Assembly: GCA_938743325.2 (NCBI GenBank)
Contig: OW568880.1
Location: 434,001-498,000, forward strand
DNA from: Pycnococcus provasolii
Lineage: Eukaryota; Chlorophyta; Pseudoscourfieldiophyceae; Pseudoscourfieldiales; Pycnococcaceae
DNA length: 64,000 nucleotides
Direction of reading: 5' to 3'
The position numbers and the translations under genes are program-made. The notes under the pieces are model-generated. The model was given only the letters and a program-made list of their open reading frames with translations. It was not told the DNA's origin and made no database searches. Shown one piece after another: positions 54,890 to 63,385 of the stretch (position 1 is its first letter; each line of letters begins with the position of its first letter).

Positions 54890-55207
54890 AATAGAGCGGA
54901 GCAGGGTTTGGAGTGGCGAGCGCGCGAGACGCGCATAAACCGCCGTTTTCGCAGCAGCCGGGAACAGGGTTCTAATGCTGCGTGGTTGGCCTTTCTAGGG
55001 TTGCCAGCGGCACGACGAATGGACGACACCTACGGGAGGGGACACCGGAACAACACTCTAAGGGAACACGACAGGGGAACACAGAGCACGCACAGCAGGG
55101 GGGGATACCCCTTGAGGCACGGCCGCCTCTTGGCGCGGTGACTCACTGCGGTTCGGCTCGAGGGAAGAGGGAGAGGGAATATTGGGTTCATATTTCTTTT
55201 AATACAC
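54887..55207 (+). repeat. 321-base direct repeat, copy 2
   Basis: Second copy of 53892-54212. It is sandwiched between the two 129-base repeats, so that 54761-55350 has the structure of a 590-base unit with identical direct ends. Confidence 0.9.
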
Positions 55208-55221
55208 CCACCCACCCGCCC

Positions 55222-55350
55222 GGCGGGCAGCCGTCAGCTCACGTGTTCGCGCGTGAACTGACAGGCTGGAGAGGTTATCGGGTTTTTGAGCAGGCTTTGG
55301 GTTTGGCTGAGGGACACTCTCCTCCACACCGTCTAGGAGAGCAAGAAAAG
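55222..55350 (+). repeat. 129-base direct repeat, copy 2
   Basis: Second copy of 54761-54889, preceded by CCACCCACCCGCCCGG and followed by GGGTGGGATCC. It lies 170 bases before the start of the glycosyltransferase-like gene and may be part of its promoter. Confidence 0.9.
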
Positions 55351-55520
55351 GGGTGGGATCCATTTTTTAAGAAAGATATTTTAGTTCTCGGAACCCCGAG
55401 GAGCTTCACCTTGGAGGACCAGACCTTACCAGCGTGGTGAATCCCTCCAACACACATGATGTTTCTTTGTATTATGTGTCTCACATGTTGTTTTTTAGCA
55501 TGGATGGATCTTCTTAAAGG

Positions 55521-56750
55521 ATGATGACGCCTCTTGGATGGTTGTGTCCTCTGGCTTGGTCGCCCTCTTGCTTGTGGCGGCGGGATGGCAACTTTCACGG
55601 CAACAGGAGTAGTGCCGTGGTGCCCGCGGCGTTTATACTATTCTTGACGGCTTCAATGAGCTTCAACATGGTGGCCGCGTGCGATCGCCGCGACGATATC
55701 GATGGGAAAGTCAGCGAGGCGTTCGGACCAAAGCCGACGACTTCTAAGCACGCTTCTTTGGTTTCCGTCGAAGGTGCGATCGACGACGCACTGCAACAGC
55801 GCACGAAAGAAATCAACAGGTACGCGGATCGCAACGGGTGCTATTCGACATCGGCAGGTTCGTTCAAAGATAAAGACACGACGAACCAACAGGTGGTGAT
55901 TGCAACGTTCCACGTGGGAAATGTCACGCATGCACAGCACAACAACCTTGTATGCACGCTGCGCTCTGCAAGACTCCACCACCAAAAGTGCCGACTCGTC
56001 GTGCTTACGGACATGCAAACGGACTTTACTGCCATAACGCAGGAGGTGGGAAATGTGAAGGTGAAGAGACACGCCTTCAAGCAAACGGGAAAAGTCTGGG
56101 CCATGTACAATCGCGTCAAGGCTGAGCGGCTCTTTCTTCTCGAGGAGCTACGTCGGCGAGGAAGCAGTCACGTCGTGTTCGTAGACAGCAACGACATTGT
56201 CATTGCAGGCGACTTGACGGGTGCCATGTTCCACGAGCATGCACCTGGTGTGGCGTTCACGTTTCGAGGGCGCACGGGTGGCAGCGCAGCTAAAAGCATG
56301 CCCATCAACCTTGGCGTGAAGGCTGTGCACGCCAACGCCCTTGCCGAAGGCGCTCTCGTGTACACGAAATTTTTGCAGATCTTTCGAGCGTCTCTGACGA
56401 ATCGGACGCATTCTTTGTTCGTCACTGACCAGGCGAGCGTGCACGCGATGATTTCGCATTCAGATAACTTTAGGCCCAGCAAGTTTATGAGGTCGAGGAG
56501 CTTCCACTACACGCTACCAATCGAGTACACGAGGCTTGGCGACATGAGCGGAGAGAGACGGTGCGTTTCGGTGTTGCTGAACATGCTATCTTGCCGGATA
56601 TTCAATGCGCAGCCGTTCGATCGAAAGGCGTGTCGAACAAGTCCCTTGACGAAGATCTACCACCTCAAGGGATCCTTGAAGAGCCGAATGGCGGAGGTGT
56701 GCAATACGCTTGTGCCTGATGGTGCTTCACCACTTACGACGGAATTGTGA
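55521..56750 (+). CDS. Glycosyltransferase-like (GT-A fold) secretory protein
   Basis: 409 residues from the ATG at 55521. A hydrophobic segment (VVPAAFILFLTASMSFNMVAA, about residues 34-54) predicts a signal anchor or signal peptide. The catalytic-type domain starts at VVIATFHVGNVTHAQHNNLV and continues CRLVVLTDMQ, VWAMYNRVKAERLFLLEELR and VVFVDSNDIVIAGDL; D222-S-N-D225 sits where GT-A enzymes place the metal-binding DxD. Later blocks FRGRTGGSAAKSMPINLGVK and VTDQASVHAM (like the TDQ of many nucleotide-diphospho-sugar transferases) agree. A Golgi or ER enzyme using a nucleotide sugar is likely; sugar and acceptor are unknown. TGTAA lies at 56781, 31 bases past the stop. Confidence 0.7.
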   Translation: MMTPLGWLCPLAWSPSCLWRRDGNFHGNRSSAVVPAAFILFLTASMSFNMVAACDRRDDIDGKVSEAFGPKPTTSKHASLVSVEGAIDDALQQRTKEINRYADRNGCYSTSAGSFKDKDTTNQQVVIATFHVGNVTHAQHNNLVCTLRSARLHHQKCRLVVLTDMQTDFTAITQEVGNVKVKRHAFKQTGKVWAMYNRVKAERLFLLEELRRRGSSHVVFVDSNDIVIAGDLTGAMFHEHAPGVAFTFRGRTGGSAAKSMPINLGVKAVHANALAEGALVYTKFLQIFRASLTNRTHSLFVTDQASVHAMISHSDNFRPSKFMRSRSFHYTLPIEYTRLGDMSGERRCVSVLLNMLSCRIFNAQPFDRKACRTSPLTKIYHLKGSLKSRMAEVCNTLVPDGASPLTTEL

Positions 56751-56780
56751 TTTGTGAGACGCGCAAGGCAATAAAACATG

Positions 56781-56785
56781 TGTAA
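56781..56785 (+). terminator. TGTAA polyadenylation signal
   Basis: TGTAA follows the glycosyltransferase-like stop by about 30 bases, with an AATAAA-like AATAAAAC just before it. Confidence 0.45.
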
Positions 56786-57019
56786 TGATGTATGTGTATG
56801 CAAAATAAATTTTTTTATTGACGTGACTTTTGCACTTCTCCCTTCGCTTGTTCAGTTGTTCCGCTCTCTCTCTGCCCGTGAGCGGCGGGCGCGAGCTTCT
56901 TGGTCCTCTATCGCGCGCTTTCGCGCTTCGGCAGTTTCAACTTTGTACACCGACTCGTCGCAAACATATCGTCTCCGTCTGGTTGGATTCGAGTTTTGTT
57001 GAGTATGATGACACGTGAG

Positions 57020-57285
57020 GGTCATGCGACGCGGCGACACTCCCTTCGCGGAACGGGATGGAGTACTTCTGCAAGAAAGCGCAAGCCTCTCCCTTGTTCT
57101 TCCAAGACGCCGGGTCCACGCAACCTTCGGCGGGCGTGCAATGATATCCGGCGTTGTCCATGACGAGCACGGCGTCCACCTCGAAGTCCTCGAGTGCGTC
57201 GAGCTGCGGGACGAGGTGCTCCCTCATGGGTCTCACAACCTCAGATTCCCATTTATGTTTCTTCTTACTTATATGTAGACAAAAC
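57020..57285 (-). pseudogene. Tc1/mariner-type DDE transposase fragment
   Basis: The reverse strand reads KHKWESEVVRPMREHLVPQL, then AVLVMDNAGYH and KNKGEACAFLQKYSIPF. This matches the central DDE block of eukaryotic Tc1/mariner-like endonucleases (VxVMDNASYH, then KxxxxxWLxxxxIPF). Only about 90 codons are recognisable; the N-terminal DNA-binding part and the last catalytic acidic residue are absent and no inverted repeats were found. A decayed plain DNA transposon. Confidence 0.6.
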
Positions 57286-57700
57286 TCAGTCGTCAGGCAA
57301 GGCAAGTTGTCCTATATTCCACGGCTTGCCAACGATAATCAGCTCGGGGATATAATTTTGCACACGCTGCACACGTTCAATCTACTCATATGCGGCGAGT
57401 TCGTGCGGGGAAACGACGGGCCGCCGTCCCGCCTCTTTTTCCTTCTCGAAGGGCGAAGGCCCACTCCGGTTAAGATGAAACGACCAAGGGCGAATCCCCC
57501 CATGCGCCCGGTCCCCGACCAAAACAAGCGAGTGCCCCGACACAGTCGGCGCGGGGGGGGCCGTTCCGGACAAGCACAGTTATTAGTTGGGGTCGGGATA
57601 TTTATTTTTGTGGCGGGGAGAGTTTTTCCGAGTTTTTTTTTTTTTTCAGAGAACCCTTCATCGTCGCTCGCTCGCTCGCCCGTCAGTCAGTCAGTCAGTC
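57286..57700. other. Promoter region of the Mpv17-type gene
   Basis: A GC patch lies at 57490-57565 (CCCCCCATGCGCCCGGTCCCC; GCGCGGGGGGGGCC), a T-run at 57629-57648, then CTCG and GTCA tetranucleotide repeats at 57665-57700 right up to the ATG. No gene seen. Confidence 0.45.
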
Positions 57701-59779
57701 ATGTCGGTGTCATCGCGATCCATCTTGATCCGTGCTTTCACTCCTGTTAGTAGTAGTAGTAGGAGTAGGAGTAGTAGTAGGAGTAGTAGAAAACATCAGC
57801 TTGTAGCAGCAGCAGCGGACTTGTCCACATCTACCGTTGGTGACCTAGGTCGTCGAAGTCGTCGTCGAAGAAGTGCAGTCGCCACTCATCATCATCATCA
57901 TCACTCTGAAATTGTTACGGGGGGACACGCTGTAGATCCTGCTGGCGTGCTGAGAAGTCGTGCCTCGCTCTCCATACCAATCCATACCACACAAGCACAT
58001 GTTTGCAGACGTCGTCATGGGAGGAAACGAGGCGACCACCACGCAAGCGCAAAAACACACGCCGCTGCGAACAACGGTGTCGCGGCGGCGGCCGCTGCCA
58101 CGCTGGACGACACGCAGCACACGGCACAGTCGCAGCACTGGTTCATCGCGCACGTCAAGGCTGTGCCGTGGAGCCGCGTCGTGAACGTGCTGCTCATTGG
58201 CGCCATCGTCTGGCATGCAGCCACGTTCTTCCTGAGCAACTCGCCCAAGCTGCAGCAGTACTGGGACTCGCTGCTCAACTCCAGGCACGCGCAGAGGCTC
58301 TGGTCTGCACTCACCAAGCTTCCCGCAGACAACTGGATGGTCTACGAAAGTGCCATGCAAAACGCGCCGTGGAGAACAAGCGCCATCATATCTGGCGTGG
58401 CGTACTTCTTAGCTGACTGGACAGCGCAGACGTACGAAGGATCCGGCGTGTTCGGATTCAGCACGCTGCGCCTGCTCCGCACGACGCTCGTCGGCGCCGC
58501 GGTGCTCGCGCCGTTCGCGCACTGGTACTACTCGCTGCAGGATGCCTTGATACCAACAGCCGTGTGGTTCGCGCCGCCGCTCAAGCTTGTCATCGACCAG
58601 ACAATCTACGTGAGCTTTTACAACGTCATCTTCCTCGGGTGCTGCGGCCTGCTCTCGTTACAATCTCCGTCGCGAGTCTTTACCGACGTACGCGAAAATT
58701 ACTGGCCCGTTCTCAAGGCTGGCTGGCGCCTGTGGCCTTTCGTGCACATCCTCACGTACACGGTGATTCCAACAAGTCACAAGCTGCTGTGGGTGGACGC
58801 CGTCGAGGTTGCGTGGGTGACCTACCTATCCATGGTAGCCAATCGAAAGCGTGCCGAAACGATCGAGGTGGTATCCGAAATGCAAGCAGAGAGCAAGGCT
58901 GCGCTCGGTGAGCGTGCCACAGAATTGGACGAGAAGAGCGACGACGAAAACCCTGGTGACGACACCAACGGCACGTCGACCGACGGAAAGCCCGAGCTCG
59001 TCGAGGGGATCTCAGTCTGGAACATTGCGAATGAGATGGCGGTCCGGATATACATTCCAGATCGGCCGAATGTGTTGCTCGAAACGAGCATGGCGCTCGC
59101 GGATCTGAAACTTGCAACGACGCGGGGGAGCGTGGAAGTGAAGTACAACCACGATGGTGAACGGATGGCACTGGTGGAACTGTTTGTGTCTCACGATGAG
59201 AAGGTGAGCCATAAGGATATTCAGGATTCGGTTGCGTTAAGCTTGGGACTCGCGTGCGACGTGACTGACAGTCTTGATATGGCTGATACTGGATTGCTCG
59301 AGTCCGTGGATGATGATGAACAGGCGGAGGCGGATTCGGAAGCGGAAGCGGAGGAAGAAAGCACGGCCCGTCGCGAATTCGTGGATCCCAAAACGAACCT
59401 CATGTATGCGATCGAGGTGGAGACAGCCACAGCGCGCGAAGTTCGAGACGTGCTTGAGCTCGAGCACCAGGACACGGAGCCGAAGAAGGAGATTGTGTTT
59501 GTTGAGGAAGAGTTGATCGAGCCGACTCTCGCTGCTGTGGATGCTGGAGGCGACAGCGATGACACAAGCACGTCACACACGGACTCCGAATCTGCTGAGA
59601 CCTCCGTCGAACTCCCAGAATTGTCCGCCTCGACAGGTATTGATACTGACGTTGCAGAGAATCTTCGAAGCATGCTAGCGGAGGAGGTTGCTGAAGGCGA
59701 TGAAGCTGGTGAGAAGGATGAGACGGTGGATAGTAGTGACGACCTAGTCTTGCAGACGACAAAGGGTGATAATAAATAA
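57701..59779 (+). CDS. Mpv17/PMP22-family membrane protein with long acidic C-terminus
   Basis: 692 residues from the ATG at 57701. The N-terminus is Ser/Arg-rich (an AGT/AGG repeat at 57747-57789 encodes it) and His-rich further on, consistent with an organelle presequence. The Mpv17/PMP22 domain spans about 217-382: MQNAPWRTSAIISGVAYFLA with DWTAQ, RTTLVGAAVLAPFAHWYYSL, PPLKLVIDQTIYVSFYNVIF, and the signature ENYWPVLKAGWRLWPFVHIL. Family members are inner organelle membrane channels or transporters of uncertain cargo. The remaining 310 residues are acidic and unlike the family, with a possible small folded part near IRIYIPDRPNVLLET. It ends AATAAATAATAAA after the stop. Plastid or mitochondrial site is inferred. 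Confidence 0.85.
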   Translation: MSVSSRSILIRAFTPVSSSSRSRSSSRSSRKHQLVAAAADLSTSTVGDLGRRSRRRRSAVATHHHHHHSEIVTGGHAVDPAGVLRSRASLSIPIHTTQAHVCRRRHGRKRGDHHASAKTHAAANNGVAAAAAATLDDTQHTAQSQHWFIAHVKAVPWSRVVNVLLIGAIVWHAATFFLSNSPKLQQYWDSLLNSRHAQRLWSALTKLPADNWMVYESAMQNAPWRTSAIISGVAYFLADWTAQTYEGSGVFGFSTLRLLRTTLVGAAVLAPFAHWYYSLQDALIPTAVWFAPPLKLVIDQTIYVSFYNVIFLGCCGLLSLQSPSRVFTDVRENYWPVLKAGWRLWPFVHILTYTVIPTSHKLLWVDAVEVAWVTYLSMVANRKRAETIEVVSEMQAESKAALGERATELDEKSDDENPGDDTNGTSTDGKPELVEGISVWNIANEMAVRIYIPDRPNVLLETSMALADLKLATTRGSVEVKYNHDGERMALVELFVSHDEKVSHKDIQDSVALSLGLACDVTDSLDMADTGLLESVDDDEQAEADSEAEAEEESTARREFVDPKTNLMYAIEVETATAREVRDVLELEHQDTEPKKEIVFVEEELIEPTLAAVDAGGDSDDTSTSHTDSESAETSVELPELSASTGIDTDVAENLRSMLAEEVAEGDEAGEKDETVDSSDDLVLQTTKGDNK

Positions 59780-59854
59780 TAAATAAATAATAAATGCAGT
59801 ACGTATAAATGATAAAATCCATGTTACAACAAATCCATTCAACCAGACAATTCC

Positions 59855-61423
59855 TTAGGTTTGTGCGGCGGTGGTGGAACGGAGTGCCGCAACAACCCCT
59901 CGTGTCGCCTGGTACGTGTCAACGTACGCGCGGTAGAAAGGTTCATAAGCGCGGTGCGCCTCCATGTTCGGCTCGATGGTACGATCCACGGCAACCATGC
60001 TCTCAGCAGCCGCCGTCACACTCGGATACAGGCGAATCGCGGAGGCTGCAAGTATCGCACATCCGAGTGACGGCGCGTCCGTGCACTTGGTCAGTCGCAG
60101 GGGAACGCCGACCACGTCTGCGGTTATCTGAAGCCAGAGCGGGCTTCGTGTCACGCCGCCAGCCACGACGATGACCGTTGGACGGTATCCAGCCTTATCA
60201 CGCATCGTCTCCAAGATGAGCCGCGTTCCAAACGAAACAGCCTCGAGAATCGATCTGTAGATGTGCGCTCTTGTGTGTTTGAGGGTGAGACCGACGATGG
60301 CACCTCGAGAAAGCGCATCTGTGTGAGGCGTTCTGTTTCCTTGAAAGTGCTCTTGGCAAACAAGGCCGTCGCATCCGATGGGGATCGCCGCCGCCTCTTC
60401 GTTCAGCACGTCGTAACTGACGCCGTCGCCCAAAAGTCGCCGGTACCATGCGACGACGGATCCGGTGGATGTCTGGCCGCCTTCGACGACGTGCACACCA
60501 GGCATGAGTCCATCCTCGTAAGCGCCGAACACACCCTCGCCGGAGGAGGTGCCACTATCCGTTACGCCGAGATGCAAATGCGACGATCCGGTGATGAGAG
60601 CAAGTTCACCTGGTCTCAAGACGTTCAGTCCCACCATACCAATGAAGGCATCCGCTCCACCCTGCGCGACGACAATCTCGGCGTCTTGAGGAAGCCCCAA
60701 GTCGTGCAGGGCACCTTTGGTGAGGTTGCCCACCACCTCGCCCGGTGCGATTGCCTCTGCCGGCCACTTCTCGACGACATCTTCGAGGTTCAGCGCCTTG
60801 AGTAGACTGAGTGGCGGATTTCCACGTGTCCAGTGCCAGCGTACTGTTGTATTGTTCGTGGACGCGATCCATTTTCCCGTGAGCTTGAGATTAATAAAGT
60901 CCTGGTACTCTCCGAGGTATGCCGTTTGGCTCCACGTGCTTGGTTCGTTTTCCTTGATCCACAAAGCTTTGGGTACCATCCACTCGGCGCTGACAGGTCC
61001 GCTTCCCCCGCTGTTGACTCTCAAGGCGACGTCGTTTGTTTGCAGGACTTTTTCGGTATGTTCGACCCCACTTCTCATGTCCATCCACAGCAGGCACGGC
61101 CGAACAGGTTCTTGCGATGCGTCGAGTGCGACGACGGAGCAGCACGTTGTGTCTATGCAGATCGCCTTGATGGCGTTGACTTGATCAAGCGTAAGTGCTT
61201 GCATTGCTTGCTTGAATGCCAAGCATAGAGCGGAGTACCACGAGTCTGGTTGTTGTTCTGCCCATCCTGGGTACGGGTACGATGTGGCGTACGGCGCTGA
61301 CGCTGCCGCGAGCACGTGTCCTTGACGTGTCGTGCACATGACACGTATGGACTCCGTACCGCCGTCGACGCCTACTAAAACAACATCCCCTGCACTACTC
61401 CCGGACGACATACTTTTTTTCAT
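59855..61423 (-). CDS. FGGY-family carbohydrate kinase
   Basis: 522 residues from the ATG at 61423. The FGGY fold is complete: VVLVGVDGGTESIRVMCTT (phosphate 1 motif), YPYPGWAEQQPDSWY, ICIDTTCCSVVALD, PCLLWMDMRS, WMVPKALWIKENEPSTW, YLGEYQDFINLKLTG, GGADAFIGMVGLN, and the FGGY signature region VVAGGVTRSPLWLQITADVVGVPL. The block HFQGNRTPHTDALSRGAIVG resembles bacterial FGGY kinases acting on ribulose-, xylulose- or erythritol-type sugars rather than glycerol kinase. The enzyme phosphorylates a free sugar or polyol; the substrate cannot be told from sequence. No clear presequence, so cytosolic. It is head-to-head with bL9. TTACA lies at 59824-59828. Confidence 0.88.
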   Translation of the reverse strand: MKKSMSSGSSAGDVVLVGVDGGTESIRVMCTTRQGHVLAAASAPYATSYPYPGWAEQQPDSWYSALCLAFKQAMQALTLDQVNAIKAICIDTTCCSVVALDASQEPVRPCLLWMDMRSGVEHTEKVLQTNDVALRVNSGGSGPVSAEWMVPKALWIKENEPSTWSQTAYLGEYQDFINLKLTGKWIASTNNTTVRWHWTRGNPPLSLLKALNLEDVVEKWPAEAIAPGEVVGNLTKGALHDLGLPQDAEIVVAQGGADAFIGMVGLNVLRPGELALITGSSHLHLGVTDSGTSSGEGVFGAYEDGLMPGVHVVEGGQTSTGSVVAWYRRLLGDGVSYDVLNEEAAAIPIGCDGLVCQEHFQGNRTPHTDALSRGAIVGLTLKHTRAHIYRSILEAVSFGTRLILETMRDKAGYRPTVIVVAGGVTRSPLWLQITADVVGVPLRLTKCTDAPSLGCAILAASAIRLYPSVTAAAESMVAVDRTIEPNMEAHRAYEPFYRAYVDTYQATRGVVAALRSTTAAQT

Positions 61424-61710
61424 TAAATTCTCCCGAACGAATAGTCTATCCCGTCCCTAATAACCCAGACAGATAAGATATGTCTCAACAAAACCCGAAT
61501 TCTCAACCCCGAAACAACAACTTCCTTTGGAGAGATACATCGAAACCCCTATTAAAGAACCTGGCCGACTGGCGCATGGAACCGGTATCCCCTCCCGGGT
61601 CCCCCCCCCCGCCCCGCCCCCGGGGTTGTGGCCCTGTTTTTGTGGTGCTCCTTTCCACCAGGCCCAGGGGGAGGGGCGGTGCACTTATCCACTCCCGTTT
61701 TTCTCCCAAG

Positions 61711-62061
61711 ATGCTCTCCTCGGTGTCGTCGGTGTCCCATGGCGTTGGCGGTGGTCGCGGGATCGTGCGCACCGTCGCGAACAAGAAGGTGCGCAAGGAC
61801 GTGCGCGTCTCCTTGACGCGAGACATACCCAAGTTGGGGCAGAAATCCTCCGTCGTTACCGTGCGCGCAGGACACTGGCGCAACTTCCTCAAACCGCAAG
61901 GGCTCGCGACTGTCGTGACGGCGGAGATGGACGCCGCGCTCGCGGCGGAAGCCGATGCTGAGGCGAAGGTTGTCGCGAAGACGGAGGCGAAGGAGAAGGT
62001 GATGGCGAAGGTGAAGAGCGGCGGGCTGCAGATCCTCAGCCTCGGAGAAGAGGAGAAGTAA
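61711..62061 (+). CDS. Organellar ribosomal protein bL9
   Basis: 116 residues from the ATG at 61711, which follows the promoter GC patch; the frame is open back to an ATG at 61480, but that part is Pro/Gly-rich and looks untranslated. After a short presequence (MLSSVSSVSHGVGGGRG) comes the bL9 N-terminal domain: KKVRKDVRVSLTRDIPKLGQ, then SSVVTVRAGHWRNFLKPQGL and ATVVT. Bacterial L9 reads [29 protein letters not shown]. The long helix and C-terminal domain of bacterial L9 are reduced to an Ala/Lys/Glu-rich stretch. This binds 23S rRNA domain V in the plastid or mitochondrial large subunit; the presequence is too short to say which. It shares a divergent promoter with the FGGY kinase. Confidence 0.85.
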   Translation: MLSSVSSVSHGVGGGRGIVRTVANKKVRKDVRVSLTRDIPKLGQKSSVVTVRAGHWRNFLKPQGLATVVTAEMDAALAAEADAEAKVVAKTEAKEKVMAKVKSGGLQILSLGEEEK

Positions 62062-62186
62062 ACTCTATTAGAAACGTTGGCCGCCATACCTTTTTCCCGG
62101 GGAGGCGTTGGGGGAAGGGGAAAAGCCCAAAGGGAAGGGGGGGTTCCGATTTTCCCCCCTCACCATCATTCCATCATTCGTGTCGC
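62062..62186. other. Short promoter of NAXE with GC patch
   Basis: TTTTTCCCGGGGAGGCGTTG, GGGGAAGGGGAAAAGCCC and GGGGGGGTTCC fill most of the 125 bases between bL9 and NAXE. Confidence 0.5.
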
Positions 62187-63014
62187 ATGCGCGCAAAAAG
62201 TCCTGCTCTCAAGTCTCTTTCTCGTACCTTCCGTCCGTTCTCTCGTCGCCTTGTTAAGGCTGCAACCGTACGCGCCATGGCGGCAAACGCAGGGTTAGGA
62301 TTAGGGCCAGCCTATCTCACCGCCGAGCAGTCGAGCGCGCTCGATGCCAAACTCATGTCCGACGAGTACGGGTACTCGATAGAAAACCTCATGGAGCTCG
62401 CAGGGGTCGCCGTCGCGCACGCCGTCGTCGACATGGCTCCAAACGCGAAAGAAACAAAGACGCTCATACTCGTTGGACCGGGTAACAACGGAGGCGACGG
62501 ACTCGTGGCGGCAAGACACCTCGCGCTCTTCGGATACGAACCGCCGACTCTGTGCATACCCAAGGAGACGGCGCGACCGCCGTTCGTCGGTTTGAGAAAG
62601 CTGTGCGACCACTTCGCGTGTCCGCGCACCGACGTCGATAGTGCCGTCTCAGCCATGAACGAAGGAGGCTACGACGTGGTTATCGACGCGCTGTTTGGCT
62701 TCTCGTTCAGCGGCGCACCGCGACCGCCGTTCGACAAATTGCTTGCGGGAGTCGCGAGCGCGGCGAAACAGGACAAATGCCGCGTTCTGAGCGTCGACGT
62801 TCCTTCTGGATGGCCCGTTGATGGTGATGGCAAGCCTAGCGACGACGCCGTCGAGCCGCAAGCGCTAATCAGCTTGACCGCCCCCAAGGCGTGTGCGAAA
62901 GGCTTCCGAGGAACGCACTACCTTGGAGGAAGGTTTGTGCCTCCCGCGATTGCGGAGGAGTTTTCTCTCAACCTGCCCACGTACCCCGGTGTGGCACAGA
63001 TTTGTAAGTTGTAG
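62187..63014 (+). CDS. NAXE: NAD(P)H-hydrate epimerase
   Basis: 275 residues from the ATG at 62187. A presequence rich in Ser, Arg and Lys (MRAKSPALKSLSRTFRPFSR) suggests mitochondrial or plastid import; a second ATG lies at 62277 just after it. The YjeF_N domain begins at LTAEQSSALDAKLMS and NLMELAGVAVAHAV, with the dinucleotide-binding VGPGNNGGDGLVAARHL (about residues 97-113), VIDALFGFSFSG (about 165-176) and LSVDVPSGWPVDGDG (about 202-216). It interconverts the R and S forms of hydrated NADH and NADPH so the dehydratase can repair them. In land plants this domain is fused to pyridoxamine-phosphate oxidase (PDX3); here it stands alone, as in animals. Confidence 0.94.
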   Translation: MRAKSPALKSLSRTFRPFSRRLVKAATVRAMAANAGLGLGPAYLTAEQSSALDAKLMSDEYGYSIENLMELAGVAVAHAVVDMAPNAKETKTLILVGPGNNGGDGLVAARHLALFGYEPPTLCIPKETARPPFVGLRKLCDHFACPRTDVDSAVSAMNEGGYDVVIDALFGFSFSGAPRPPFDKLLAGVASAAKQDKCRVLSVDVPSGWPVDGDGKPSDDAVEPQALISLTAPKACAKGFRGTHYLGGRFVPPAIAEEFSLNLPTYPGVAQICKL

Positions 63015-63035
63015 TCTAAAGTTTTGAGTAACATG

Positions 63036-63352
63036 TCATGATTGACCAACAACGCAATCGCGCAGCGCCATCTGGCTCTCACCTTCCCAGTGAGATGCAA
63101 TCGCCATCACGCTCGACTCGTCGCCAAGGCGCTGGCACCACGCGACCAGCGCACTGCGCGCCAAGCCAACGCTGTCCACAGTCATCAACGCATCGGTCGA
63201 TGCACCCTTGTCGTCGTCCTCGTCATCCATGCCTCCAGCCACCTCGAGCAAATGCTCGAGCAGGTCGGCGGGGGCGTATGGGCCGCCGTCGGACCGGAGG
63301 ACCGCGTCCGACGCAACGACAACGCCGTCGTCGTCATCGTCGTTGTCATCGC

Positions 63353-63385
<33 letters not shown>

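Noticed and set aside
54761-55350. A small LTR retroelement based on the direct ends
   Set aside because: No reverse transcriptase, integrase, primer-binding site or polypurine tract is visible between the 129-base repeats, and the interior is simply a second copy of the nearby 321-base unit; local duplication explains it better.
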